Assembly: GCF_008281175.1 (NCBI RefSeq)
Contig: NZ_CP036524.1
Location: 2,294,001-2,358,000 of the forward strand
From: [Clostridium] hylemonae DSM 15053
GTDB lineage: Bacteria; Bacillota; Clostridia; Lachnospirales; Lachnospiraceae
Length of the DNA stretch: 64,000 nt
Direction: 5' to 3'
Below are positions 54,746-63,161 of this stretch, one piece after another. A program made the position numbers and the translations under genes. A model generated the notes under the pieces. The model searched no databases and was not told where the DNA came from. It was given only the letters and a program-made list of their open reading frames with translations. Position 1 is the stretch's first letter, and each line of letters begins with the position of its first letter.

Positions 54746-54796
54746 TTGACATTTCCCTCTTTTTGTATTATTGTATTACATAGATAATACAATAAT
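54746..54796 (+). promoter_or_regulatory. Promoter and operator palindrome of the GntR-ABC operon
   Basis: TTGACA (54746-54751) is followed after 17 nt by TATTGT (54769-54774). A perfect palindrome ATTATTGTATTA-N6-TAATACAATAAT (54767-54796) covers the -10 and start region, the expected place for autorepression by the first gene, a GntR regulator. Confidence 0.85.
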
Positions 54797-54822
54797 GTTA
54801 TCCTTAGAAACGAGGTGATTAC

Positions 54823-55191
54823 ATGCCATGGGATTTAGATAACGGACGCCCCATCTACCTGCAGCTTATGGAAAAGATCCAGCAGGATATCATATCGGGC
54901 ATATATAAACCGGGTGATAAACTCCCGTCGGTGCGGGATCTTGCACTGGATGCCGCCGTTAATCCGAACACAATGCAGAAGGCACTGTCCGAGCTGGAAC
55001 GCAGCGGGCTGGTTTATTCCCAGAGAACAAGCGGACGCTTTATAACGGAGGATGAGAGAATGCTGAAACAGATGAAAACAGAACTGGCCTCAGAACATAT
55101 CAGAGATTTTTTTGAAAAAATGAAACAGCTTGGCTTTCAGGAGGATGAAACTCTTCTGTTGATCCAGGATGCACTAAAGGGGGAACACTAA
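54823..55191 (+). CDS. GntR-family transcriptional regulator, YtrA type
   Basis: Short repressor of its own ABC-transporter operon. It is 122 residues. The winged helix-turn-helix (about 10-75: RPIYLQLMEKIQQDIISG, KLPSVRDLALDAAVNPNTMQKAL, RTSGRFI) is followed by a helical dimerisation tail only. That lack of a large effector domain is typical of the YtrA subfamily, often tied to ABC exporters that respond to cell-wall-active compounds. GAGGTGATTAC precedes the ATG. The next gene starts 1 nt after its stop (TAATATG). Confidence 0.92.
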   Translation: MPWDLDNGRPIYLQLMEKIQQDIISGIYKPGDKLPSVRDLALDAAVNPNTMQKALSELERSGLVYSQRTSGRFITEDERMLKQMKTELASEHIRDFFEKMKQLGFQEDETLLLIQDALKGEH

Positions 55192-55192
55192 T

Positions 55193-55894
55193 ATGAATCC
55201 AATTTTGGAATGCCACAGTCTTTCCAAAAGATACGGCAATAACTTCTATGCCCTGAACAATCTGAACCTCTCTGTTGAGCGCGGACAGATCGTGGGACTG
55301 CTTGGGCCGAACGGAAGCGGAAAGACCACTTTTATCAAGCTTATAAACGATATTCTCGTGCCTACTTCCGGAAAGATATTGATAGACGGAAAGGAACCGG
55401 GCGTAGAGACTAAGAAGATCGTATCCTATCTTCCAGACCGTATCCATCTGGACGACTCCATGAAGATAAAGGACATGATCGCTTATTATACCGACTTTTA
55501 CAGCGACTTTGTAACAGACAGGGCATACCGTATGCTCACCGACCTTGAGATAGACGTCAACAAGCGGCTGAAAACCTTCTCAAAAGGCACAAAGGAAAAA
55601 GTCCAGCTCGTACTCGCCATGAGCCGCGATGCCCAGCTCTATGTTCTCGATGAGCCGATCGGCGGAGTGGATCCGGCGGCAAGAGACTATATACTGCAGA
55701 CGATACTGAGTAACTACAATGAAAATGCAACAGTTGTCATATCCACGCATTTGATCCACGATATTGAAAATATACTGGACCGTGTCATATTTATCCGTCA
55801 GGGCCAGCTCGTACTCAACGCCACAGTGGATGAGATACGTACAGACCACGGCAAATCCGTGGATGCGCTGTTCAGGGAGGTGTTCAGATGTTAG
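55193..55894 (+). CDS. ABC transporter ATP-binding protein
   Basis: Cytoplasmic ATPase of a two-gene ABC exporter. It is 233 residues. Walker A is GPNGSGKT, Walker B LYVLDEP with the catalytic Glu, and the switch His is in STHLIHD. The signature is FSKGTKEKVQ rather than LSGGQ, as is usual in the YtrB/EcsA-like group. It overlaps the permease gene by 7 nt. Substrate unknown. Confidence 0.92.
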   Translation: MNPILECHSLSKRYGNNFYALNNLNLSVERGQIVGLLGPNGSGKTTFIKLINDILVPTSGKILIDGKEPGVETKKIVSYLPDRIHLDDSMKIKDMIAYYTDFYSDFVTDRAYRMLTDLEIDVNKRLKTFSKGTKEKVQLVLAMSRDAQLYVLDEPIGGVDPAARDYILQTILSNYNENATVVISTHLIHDIENILDRVIFIRQGQLVLNATVDEIRTDHGKSVDALFREVFRC

Positions 55895-56712
55895 GAAAAC
55901 TGATCAAATATGACTTGAAAGCACTGAACCGGTTTCTGGTCATCATACATGCTTTTCTCATACTGTCCGCGCTTGCGGGAAGGTTTTTCCTCACGAGCCG
56001 GATCCAGTTTACAGAAGTGTCTGACACGACATCGCTCATGATGATGCTTTGCTTTACGCTCTATTTCCTTATCGTGGCCGGAGTTGTGTTTGGAACCGAG
56101 ATGATAATCGCCGTCAAGTTCTATAAAAACCTGTTCTCAAACGAAGGATACTTAAGCCGTACGCTGCCGGTGACGCCAGGCCAGCATCTGCTCGCCAAGA
56201 CCATCGCCGGGACTGTCTGGTGCATCATAGACGTTGTGCTTATCTTCCTGTCACTGTGGATCGTGATCATGACACCGTCCGTCACATCGGCATATAACGC
56301 AAACAAAGCCGAAGTACTGGATCAGCTTGGGATCACCGGGGATATCACCCCTGCATTCCTTATTGGCTCTCTCGTTCTTATCGTGCTCATCGGAGCCGTC
56401 AGCAGTGTGGTCATGATATACGCTTCCATCGCAATGGGGCAGCTCTTTTCAAACCACAGGATACTGGGGGCCGTCGTCTCTTACTTCATCATAACGACTG
56501 TCTTATCCATCTTCAGCCTGCTCGTCATGACAGTCACCGGATTCTTCTCCCGGTACATGCCGGCAGCATCGCAGAACGGAACACTTGATTTTAACTTTGC
56601 CGAGTATATGATATATCTCTGTAAAGTAACAGTGGGACTTTCCATTGTCACATCCATTCTGCTTTATATTTTTACGTATTACATTCTCAGAAAGAAAACG
56701 AACCTGCAGTAA
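55888..56712 (+). CDS. ABC transporter permease
   Basis: Membrane partner of the ATPase. It is 274 residues with six hydrophobic segments, and the pattern SRTLPVTPGQHLLAKTIAG after the second helix, seen in ABC-2-type permeases of GntR-linked exporters. The start overlaps the ATPase end. A strong terminator follows within 10 nt, closing a three-gene operon. Confidence 0.88.
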   Translation: MLGKLIKYDLKALNRFLVIIHAFLILSALAGRFFLTSRIQFTEVSDTTSLMMMLCFTLYFLIVAGVVFGTEMIIAVKFYKNLFSNEGYLSRTLPVTPGQHLLAKTIAGTVWCIIDVVLIFLSLWIVIMTPSVTSAYNANKAEVLDQLGITGDITPAFLIGSLVLIVLIGAVSSVVMIYASIAMGQLFSNHRILGAVVSYFIITTVLSIFSLLVMTVTGFFSRYMPAASQNGTLDFNFAEYMIYLCKVTVGLSIVTSILLYIFTYYILRKKTNLQ

Positions 56713-56720
56713 AATGCGGC

Positions 56721-56766
56721 AAAAAGCCATCTCTGCCCGAAAGTATACGGAAGAGATGGCTTTTTT
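56721..56766 (+). terminator. Terminator of the GntR-ABC operon
   Basis: AAAAAGCCATCTCT pairs with AGAGATGGCTTTTT around a 17-nt loop, ending in six T. Confidence 0.92.
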
Positions 56767-56801
56767 ACGTTCTACAGCAAACTATACGGTATGAAAAGAC
56801 T

Positions 56802-57134
56802 CTAAAACACAGCCTGGATAAGAAACATATATAAAATAGTCCCTGCTCCGATGCTGAGCAGATTGTTGCGCTTCCACACGTGAAGTCCCGCCGTCACGAT
56901 GACAGCCAGAGCCTCCGGTACGCCGTGAGGTTCTGCCAGTACAGGAGTCGTTCTCAGGCAGTACACGACGAGCATTCCGATGACCGCAGGTGTGAGCACC
57001 TTGCCGAGATACTGTACGACACGCGGTATCTCCTTCCCCTTCGGAAACAGGAGAAAAGGAACGACACGCGTCGCAAAGGTCGTACCCGCAACGGCAAGAA
57101 TGATGAGAAATGACATGGTCACACTTATGGGCAT
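56802..57134 (-). CDS. azlD: Branched-chain amino acid exporter subunit AzlD
   Basis: Small partner of AzlC in branched-chain amino acid (or analogue) export. It is 110 residues with four hydrophobic segments and the family motif ATRVVPFLLFP near residue 21. Its start lies 10 nt inside the end of azlC, so the two are translationally coupled. Confidence 0.9.
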   Translation of the reverse strand: MPISVTMSFLIILAVAGTTFATRVVPFLLFPKGKEIPRVVQYLGKVLTPAVIGMLVVYCLRTTPVLAEPHGVPEALAVIVTAGLHVWKRNNLLSIGAGTILYMFLIQAVF

Positions 57135-57832
57135 TGTACTTCCTCCCTCCTCTCAAGTCTTGTGCGCATCATAAACAGAACAAGAACGATGAGCAGCATG
57201 GACGGCAGCACAAACTTATCCGCGCCGAATATCTGAAGGCAGATAAAAGCAGCCGCAATTCCGACGACCGCAGGTGTCCTGTTCCTTCTGTCCATCCACT
57301 GTTCCACAAATATCACGACAAACAGCGCCGTCATGGCAAAGTCGATCCCCTCCGAATTAAAAGGCAGAAGGCTGCCGGCCAGGCCGCCTATGGCAGAACC
57401 GATGATCCAGTATGACTGGTCCATGAGAGAGATGGCAAACAGGAACTTCTCTTCTTCCACGCCGTCCGGCACCTTTGTCGTACAGAGAAGGGAATACGTT
57501 TCATCTGTAAGGCCAAAGATCATGTACCAGCGCTTTTTCCCCATATTGTTGAACTTCTCCAGGAGGGAAATGCCATAAAAAATATGGCGTACATTGACCA
57601 TCAGCGTCATAAAAATGACCTGGAGAAACGAAATACCCGGCACGAAAAAGTTCACCGCCAGATATTGTCCCGAACCTGCATATACGAGCAGACTCATGAG
57701 CACTGCCCACAAAAAAGAATACCCTTTTTCCGCATACATAACTCCAAACGCAATTCCGATAAAGATATATCCTGTCATAACCGGAATCGTATATGGAAAT
57801 GCCTTTTTAAATGCCTTCCTGTAACCCGACAT
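57125..57832 (-). CDS. azlC: Branched-chain amino acid exporter subunit AzlC
   Basis: Larger membrane subunit. It is 235 residues with about seven hydrophobic segments; typical motifs are IPVMTGYIFIGIAFGVMY, AGSGQYLAVNFF and NVRHIFYGISL, and the DETYSL loop. GATGAGGG precedes the ATG. It lies 74 nt after the upstream gene, with a terminator in between; no promoter is obvious in the short gap, so read-through or a weak promoter must serve. Confidence 0.9.
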   Translation of the reverse strand: MSGYRKAFKKAFPYTIPVMTGYIFIGIAFGVMYAEKGYSFLWAVLMSLLVYAGSGQYLAVNFFVPGISFLQVIFMTLMVNVRHIFYGISLLEKFNNMGKKRWYMIFGLTDETYSLLCTTKVPDGVEEEKFLFAISLMDQSYWIIGSAIGGLAGSLLPFNSEGIDFAMTALFVVIFVEQWMDRRNRTPAVVGIAAAFICLQIFGADKFVLPSMLLIVLVLFMMRTRLERREEVQCP

Positions 57833-57860
57833 CTTCCCTCATCCCATCCTTTGTATTTTT

Positions 57861-57894
57861 TAAAAAATCAGACCTCTGGAGATACAGAGGTCTG
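57861..57894 (-). terminator. Terminator between the 214-residue protein gene and azlC
   Basis: CAGACCTCTG pairs with CAGAGGTCTG around 6 nt; ATTTTTTA follows on the minus strand. Confidence 0.85.
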
Positions 57895-57906
57895 GCTTAA
57901 CTTACA

Positions 57907-58551
57907 CTATTCATTACTGCTTGTCCCGGTAGAATCTTCATATGCATTCTTCAGATCCGCCAATGCTTCCCTGAGCAGTGCGTCAGATTCAACGGCGCTT
58001 TGATACTGCGCGGACGTCTCATCCAGCAGCTTTTTCACATCATCCTGGCCGGCCACTTCACGGACAGAGTTCTTCAGCTCCTTGTCCTCCACAGACTGGC
58101 TCACGTGATATTTGCCGCTCTCTTTGTTTTTTTCCACATACAGCGTACCTAATCCCGGAACACCCGTGTAGATATCTTTTATCTTCATATCATATTTGAC
58201 AAATGCCACATATGAATCCTTGTATTTTCCTGATTTTGTATAGACCTGTACATTGTCGTAGGACTCGACAAAATCCGAATTTTCTGCCAGACGCGCGTAG
58301 TACGATTTCACCACATCTGTCACTTCCGGGTACTCTTCCAGTCTCAGCGGATTTGTCTCTATGCTGTCATATCCTTTGTTTTCCGCTTTGATATCCTGGG
58401 AACTTGTCTTTTGTGCTTTCTGGACTTTCTCTTCCGTAAGATTGAACCCAACCACACCGAGCGCCAGCACGAGCAGCATAACGGCTATGATAATATTAGC
58501 CCTCCTGTACTTCTTAAGCCGGCCGGAGCAGTCTTTCCATCTTGCTTTCAT
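57907..58551 (-). CDS. Membrane-anchored conserved protein of unknown function
   Basis: A 214-residue protein. A short basic N-terminus and one hydrophobic helix (about 19-37) anchor an extracytoplasmic domain. That domain (about 70-165: VKSYYARLAENSDFVESYDNVQVYTKSG, SYVAFVKYDMKIKDI, VPGLGTLYVEKN) has the look of an NTF2-like fold, seen in other Lachnospiraceae hypothetical proteins. An acidic, Ser/Asn tail ends it. GGAGGGAG precedes the ATG. No function assigned. Confidence 0.8.
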   Translation of the reverse strand: MKARWKDCSGRLKKYRRANIIIAVMLLVLALGVVGFNLTEEKVQKAQKTSSQDIKAENKGYDSIETNPLRLEEYPEVTDVVKSYYARLAENSDFVESYDNVQVYTKSGKYKDSYVAFVKYDMKIKDIYTGVPGLGTLYVEKNKESGKYHVSQSVEDKELKNSVREVAGQDDVKKLLDETSAQYQSAVESDALLREALADLKNAYEDSTGTSSNE

Positions 58552-58585
58552 AAGACTCCCTCCATTGTAAGCACTTTTTTAAGTA

Positions 58586-58657
58586 CACACCCGGGCGGAT
58601 TCGAACCGCCGCTCCCGCCTCCGGAGGGCGGTGCTCTATCCCCTGAGCTACGGGTGC
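58586..58657 (-). tRNA. tRNA-Arg (anticodon CCG)
   Basis: A full cloverleaf can be drawn on the minus strand: acceptor GCACCCG with CGGGTGT (first pair G-U), D arm TAGCTCAGGGGATAGAGCA, anticodon stem CCGCC/GGCGG with loop CTCCGGA (anticodon CCG), and T arm GGCGGTTCGAATCCGCC. CCA is not encoded. It decodes CGG. Confidence 0.93.
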
Positions 58658-58744
58658 ATAATTTGTCCTATATGAAATTGCCTTTGTAATATTATCATAT
58701 TTCCTTCATAAAGTAAAGGAAATATCTTCGACAAAATGAAAAGT

Positions 58745-59230
58745 TTATATGTATTCCATCTTCTCAAAGTAGCGCATCAGTATATCCGCGCAGTTTTCCA
58801 CACCCAGATCGGAAGTGTTCAGTATCATATGGTAGTTGTTGACATCTCCCCACGCCTTGCCCGTATGTTCATGATAATACAGGGCGCGCTCCTCATCTGT
58901 CCGCTCTACCTTCTCTTTCGCTTCCTCATAGGTGATGCTGTCTTTCTCCATGATCCGCTTTATCCTGTCCTCTTTATCCGCGCACACGTAGATATTGAAC
59001 ACATTCTTTCTGTCTTTCAATATCTCGGATGCACAGCGCCCGAGAATGATACACGGCTTCTCAGCCAGCTCCCTGATCACTTCCACCTCAGATTCATAGA
59101 TATTCTTATACAGTTCCTGTTCCACGTTGACCTTGTCATATACAGGTATTCCGATCCTCTCGGAGAGTTGTTGTGCAATAATGCTCGCCCCTGTCCCGTA
59201 TCGACGGCTCATAGTTATTACCAGTTTCAT
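58745..59230 (-). CDS. Cytidylate kinase-like family protein
   Basis: A 161-residue P-loop protein of the cytidylate-kinase-like group common in Lachnospiraceae. It begins MKLVITMSRRYGTGASIIAQ, a shortened and altered P-loop (GTGAS where GSGG is usual), then a YDKVNVEQ segment and HEHTGKAWGDVNNYHMILNTSDLG at the end. It is about 40 residues shorter than most relatives, with much of the substrate lid missing. True substrate unknown. AAGGAGG precedes the ATG. Confidence 0.82.
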   Translation of the reverse strand: MKLVITMSRRYGTGASIIAQQLSERIGIPVYDKVNVEQELYKNIYESEVEVIRELAEKPCIILGRCASEILKDRKNVFNIYVCADKEDRIKRIMEKDSITYEEAKEKVERTDEERALYYHEHTGKAWGDVNNYHMILNTSDLGVENCADILMRYFEKMEYI

Positions 59231-59313
59231 ACCGATTCCTCCTTAGCAGTGCAGATTGTGAACAGTTTCATTATAGCACCTTGCCGGCAAAAAGGGTATC
59301 CTCTTTTGTAAAC

Positions 59314-59916
59314 TTAATATTTCAGCCCCTCCAGGTCTTCCCCCGGATAAACGATCTTCTGAACATACGCCTCCATGATCTCCCATATATTGCCGCACAC
59401 ATTAAAGATCGTCCAGTTGTCGATCTCAAAGACGCGCTTCCAGCTTTCCACAATACGCCGTTCTTCCTCCGGATACATGCCCTTGTAGCGCCCCTCAAAG
59501 AATTCAAACCCGTTGGATATGCCAAGAAGCTTAAGATGCTCTCTGTAAGATGCCGCATCCTGCTCATCTTTCGGCAGATATATCCGATTGAGCACATAAT
59601 CCCATTTTGCCTCATCAAAATATATGACCTTTTCCTTCGGCACTTCGAGCACATACACGACGGTGCCGTCGATCGGCTTCAGACAGTTTTCCGCACTGAT
59701 AGAACACCAGATGGGAGCTTTCACATCCCCCGGTTTCGGCACCCTGCGGGCCGCCTCTTTCGTAAACCAGTCATAGCTTTCGAGAAACAGGGGCGCGATA
59801 TCACCAAAATGCATCTCCACATATATTCTCTGGTTGATAATGCGCCCCTGCCTCTTCAGCGGAAGCAGCGTCTTGTCGTTCTGCCTCGTATATAACCTGA
59901 CTGTATCCTGTCCCAT
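59314..59916 (-). CDS. DUF3841-like protein
   Basis: A 200-residue soluble protein. The start RLYTRQNDKTLLPLKRQGRI and the middle VPKPGDVKAPIWCSI, VVYVLEVPKEKVIYFD match my memory of the DUF3841 family, whose function is unknown. No catalytic motif stands out. GGAGGG precedes the ATG. It is a single gene between the kinase-like gene and the DUF5688 gene. Confidence 0.7.
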   Translation of the reverse strand: MGQDTVRLYTRQNDKTLLPLKRQGRIINQRIYVEMHFGDIAPLFLESYDWFTKEAARRVPKPGDVKAPIWCSISAENCLKPIDGTVVYVLEVPKEKVIYFDEAKWDYVLNRIYLPKDEQDAASYREHLKLLGISNGFEFFEGRYKGMYPEEERRIVESWKRVFEIDNWTIFNVCGNIWEIMEAYVQKIVYPGEDLEGLKY

Positions 59917-59979
59917 TCCATCACCCTCCTTTTGTTTTATTCTAACATCCGGAACGGCCGCTGAAAAGGAACATATGTT

Positions 59980-60855
59980 TTACTCCTGAAGTTTTTTCAA
60001 TTTCCGGTCATAATAATATGCGTTGTCTGACAGCACATCCTCCTCTTCCACCTGCGTCGCGTTGATCTCCGCCACCATATTTGCCAGTTCGCTCTTGCCC
60101 GGCGCTTCGCTCTCCGGTATGATGATCATCTCGTGGATACTGCTTGGAAGTACATAATAGTTTTCTTTCAGATGATCTCCCACACGGCCGAGCACGCCGT
60201 CATACATGACCACCGCGGCGCCGAAACTTCTCAGTGTATTGCTCAGCACGTACATAACGTCCCTCCCCGGCATCTCCCGGCTTCCGTCAAGCTCCGCTAT
60301 CACTTCTTTCATCGTCTTGAATTCGCATGGAAGAAGCCGTTTTGTGTTACGGCATGCCTGCCGGTATATGTCCTCCCGGCTCACATTCCACCCTTTCAAA
60401 TGTTCCTTTCTGACCATCATTGCCGCGGTACCGTAGGCATTCAATTCAAGCAGCACATAAAACACCGCGGCCATGTCGAGATATGGTTCAAACGGTGCGT
60501 CCGTCAGCATTGTTTTATTTTTTTCCTTATTGATAAGACGGTATACGATCTTTTCTTTTACGGATTCGTAGCTGCGCAGCTCATCTTTTTCCCAGGAATG
60601 GCTGAAACGCACCTCATTGTAGAGTCTCACTATATCCGCGGCGATCTCTTCCAGTGTCCCGCCGTTCAGGAATTGTTCATAGTATTCTTCCAGATATATG
60701 GCGGGCGATATATTGACTCCCTGCCTCGTCAGCATGATTCCTTTTCTCTCTCTTCCGTTATTCTTGACTGCTGTGTGGATACACACCGCCGTACCGGCGC
60801 CGCACTCTCCGCTCACTTTTCTTTTGACATCCTGCACAAACTGATCGTAATTCAT
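59980..60855 (-). CDS. DUF5688 family protein
   Basis: A 291-residue protein of a family that is very common and often multi-copy in Lachnospiraceae, function unknown. It starts MNYDQFVQDVKRKVSGE and has the typical KNNGRERKGIMLTRQGVNISPAIYLEEYYEQ segment, then RLINKEKN and the C-terminal YVLPSSIHEMIIIPE. It lacks a signal peptide and membrane segments. The frame is open 68 codons further upstream, but AAAGGAG precedes the ATG at 60855. A 280-nt gap to efp holds only the efp terminator that I can recognise. Confidence 0.85.
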   Translation of the reverse strand: MNYDQFVQDVKRKVSGECGAGTAVCIHTAVKNNGRERKGIMLTRQGVNISPAIYLEEYYEQFLNGGTLEEIAADIVRLYNEVRFSHSWEKDELRSYESVKEKIVYRLINKEKNKTMLTDAPFEPYLDMAAVFYVLLELNAYGTAAMMVRKEHLKGWNVSREDIYRQACRNTKRLLPCEFKTMKEVIAELDGSREMPGRDVMYVLSNTLRSFGAAVVMYDGVLGRVGDHLKENYYVLPSSIHEMIIIPESEAPGKSELANMVAEINATQVEEEDVLSDNAYYYDRKLKKLQE

Positions 60856-61022
60856 ATGACTCCTTTCTTTGTGCAGCAGTATTGTGTTGGCTGTTTTTTC
60901 GGATATCCGGCAGAATATGCCTGGATCAGTCCGGTCTCTGTGCCCGGTCTGTATGAATATATTGAAAACTAAATGGACGGGCCGTATGATACAGCCCTGA
61001 AATATTATGGTACATCTATTAT

Positions 61023-61052
61023 AAAAAAGCCCTGCATAAATTGCAAGGCTTT
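61023..61052 (-). terminator. Terminator of efp
   Basis: On the minus strand AAAGCC and GGCTTT pair, with TGCA/TGCA inside and one mismatch, followed by TTTTTTAT. It lies about 85 nt past the efp stop. Confidence 0.75.
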
Positions 61053-61135
61053 CTTTCATGTTCTTTTATTGCGGACGGGCCGATGACTATATATGATACA
61101 TAGTACCTGGCCTGGCAGAATTCTACAGCAGAGAA

Positions 61136-61693
61136 CTATACTCTGGACAGATATTCTCCTGTACGTGTGTCGATCTTCAGCTTGTCTCCCTGCTCTACAA
61201 ACAGAGGTACCATAACCTGGGCGCCTGTCTCGACGATAGCCGGCTTAGTAGCTCCCTGGGCCGTGTCGCCCTTGAATCCGGGCTCCGTCTCGATGATATC
61301 AAGCTCAACCGTGATCGGAGGCTCGATCGAAAATACATTGCCCTGATAAGAGATAACTTTTACATTCTCGTTTTCTTTTACAAATTTAAGCGACTCTCCT
61401 ACTGTGTCCGCGTTAACGGCGATCTGGTCGTATGTCTCTACATCCATAAAATAGAAAAGATCACTGTCTGAATAGAGATACTGCATCTCTTTCCTGTCAA
61501 TATGTGCCTGTTCAAACTTCTCTGTCGGACGGAATGTCTTCTCGACGACCCCTCCGTTAATGATATTTTTCATCTTCGTACGTACGAAGGCGGCTCCCTT
61601 TCCTGGCTTTACATGCTGAAACTCCAGGATCTGGAAAATATTCCCCTCGATCTCTACGGTCAAACCGTTCTTAAAATCACCTGCTGATACCAT
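61136..61693 (-). CDS. efp: Translation elongation factor P
   Basis: Helps ribosomes make bonds at consecutive prolines. It is 185 residues with the three beta-domains. The loop that reaches the peptidyl-transferase centre is VKPGKGAAF, with Lys32 at the position that is modified in many bacteria. No epmA/epmB/ymfI-type modifier gene is in the window. AAGGAGG precedes the ATG. Confidence 0.97.
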   Translation of the reverse strand: MVSAGDFKNGLTVEIEGNIFQILEFQHVKPGKGAAFVRTKMKNIINGGVVEKTFRPTEKFEQAHIDRKEMQYLYSDSDLFYFMDVETYDQIAVNADTVGESLKFVKENENVKVISYQGNVFSIEPPITVELDIIETEPGFKGDTAQGATKPAIVETGAQVMVPLFVEQGDKLKIDTRTGEYLSRV

Positions 61694-61712
61694 GAATAAT
61701 CCTCCTTAAAAC

Positions 61713-61729
61713 GGTGCGCCTAACGCACC
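61713..61729 (-). other. Small hairpin in the efp leader
   Basis: GGTGCG and CGCACC pair around 5 nt, 12 nt before the ribosome binding site, with only GTTTTAAG following. It may be a weak terminator of yqeG or an mRNA 5' structure. Confidence 0.4.
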
Positions 61730-61788
61730 TGACGTTCTTTTTCACTTTTCTAATTCTATAATACATTCTGCCTTTTTTCAACCTTTTT

Positions 61789-62289
61789 TTACCTGTTCAG
61801 GCTCTTCTTATAAAAGTGCAGCACTATTTTTTCCAGACGGCGCTTCAGCACGATCTGGATCTCCTCCTTCGGATGGATCGGTTTTACGAGTATGTTGGGG
61901 ATCCCTGCCCGCTTTGCCCCCCACACGTCGGTAAAAAGCTGGTCTCCGATAAATACTGTATTTTCCGGTCCGGTACCCATGATCTCCATGGCTTTCCTGT
62001 AGTTTTTTGCGGACGGTTTGTGGGCATTATAAATATAGTCCACCTGGATATTCCTGTTGAACATCTTAACCCTCGGCTCCTGATTGTTCGAGATGAGACA
62101 GCAGCCAAATCCGATCTTCTTAAGTCTTGCGAACAGTTCTTCCGCCCGCTCATCCGCCGGCGCCCCGTGGGGTACGAGCGTATTGTCAATGTCAAAGATA
62201 AGGCCCCTGACTCCTTCGCTGTACATTTTTTCAAAATCTATGACATAGGCAGACGTCACATATCTGTCCGGATAAAATTTATCAAACAT
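61789..62289 (-). CDS. yqeG: YqeG family HAD-IIIA phosphatase
   Basis: HAD-superfamily phosphatase; relatives act on phosphatidylglycerophosphate. It is 166 residues. Motif I is IFDIDNTLVPH, motif II LISNNQ, then the Lys in HKPSAKNYRKA and the acidic motif IGDQLFTDVWGA. The start shares TAATG with the aroK stop. A longer frame into aroK was not used because it has no binding site. Coupled to the shikimate-pathway gene upstream. Confidence 0.9.
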   Translation of the reverse strand: MFDKFYPDRYVTSAYVIDFEKMYSEGVRGLIFDIDNTLVPHGAPADERAEELFARLKKIGFGCCLISNNQEPRVKMFNRNIQVDYIYNAHKPSAKNYRKAMEIMGTGPENTVFIGDQLFTDVWGAKRAGIPNILVKPIHPKEEIQIVLKRRLEKIVLHFYKKSLNR

Positions 62290-63074
62290 TATTTGTCTTC
62301 CATTTCCGTAACGCGCTGTACAAGTTCTTCGCATATCTGAAGCACGTTTTTATTGTCTGTGTTGATCACGATGTCCGCGGCCGCCTCATACTTCTCGCGG
62401 CGCTGCTCCATCAGTTCGGAGATGCCTTCTACGTTCTTTCGTCCGTTGAGCACCGGCCTGTCATCGCTGTCTTTCACACGCTCATAGATAGTCTCAGGGC
62501 TGGCAGTGAGAAGCACGACTCTGCCGTTCTTCTTCATCTCAGCGACATTGCGTTCCCTGAGCGCCGCTCCGCCGCCGCAGGAGATCACGGTGTTTTTTCT
62601 GGACTGCATCTCTATGAGCAGATTTGTCTCCAGATTTCTGAAATATTCTTCCCCGTATGTGGCAAATATATCCGGGATACTCATTTCTTCCCTGTCTGCG
62701 ATCACCTGGTCCATCTCTACGATGTCCATGGCAAACATGGTGCTCAGATAATCCGACACCGTCGTTTTGCCTGCTCCCATAAATCCGATGAGCACAATAT
62801 TGTAATCAAACAGTTTTCTTGCCTGGATCCTCTTGCTGTTCTTCAGGATACACCGGAACACATCGTAGATCTCATCCTTATACTTATTGTCCGTCAGTTT
62901 TTCTTCCAGGCGCTGCTTCTGCTTCGCCTCCTGCTGAGGCTGCAGAATCGGCATTCCGTATGTCTCTTTGTACGCCATGATTTTTTCTACAACGGCATTC
63001 CGCTCTACCAATGCGTCAATAAGTTTATCATCGCACAGTGCCAGCTGCTCTCTGTACATCTCTAAATCATTCAT
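62289..63074 (-). CDS. aroK: Chorismate mutase-shikimate kinase fusion
   Basis: Two aromatic-pathway activities in one chain. It is 261 residues. The N-terminal 85 residues form a chorismate-mutase type II helical domain (DDKLIDALVERNAVVEKIMAYKE). The rest is shikimate kinase: Walker A GFMGAGKTTVS at about 97-107, the D-x-D site VEMDQVI, SCGGGAALRERN and the lid DDRPVLNG. The domain order CM-SK is known in clostridia. GGAGAG precedes the ATG. It is coupled to yqeG. Confidence 0.93.
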   Translation of the reverse strand: MNDLEMYREQLALCDDKLIDALVERNAVVEKIMAYKETYGMPILQPQQEAKQKQRLEEKLTDNKYKDEIYDVFRCILKNSKRIQARKLFDYNIVLIGFMGAGKTTVSDYLSTMFAMDIVEMDQVIADREEMSIPDIFATYGEEYFRNLETNLLIEMQSRKNTVISCGGGAALRERNVAEMKKNGRVVLLTASPETIYERVKDSDDRPVLNGRKNVEGISELMEQRREKYEAAADIVINTDNKNVLQICEELVQRVTEMEDK

Positions 63075-63161
63075 ATTTTTCTTTCTCTCCTGTTTTATAC
63101 TGATCCGCTTTCACACCGGTATATTATAACAACTTTCCCGGCACAGCGCAACAATTATGGT

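Noticed and set aside
60856-61135. A gene in the gap between efp and the DUF5688 gene
   Set aside because: The DUF5688 frame is open across it, but the binding site points to 60855; no other start signals were seen.
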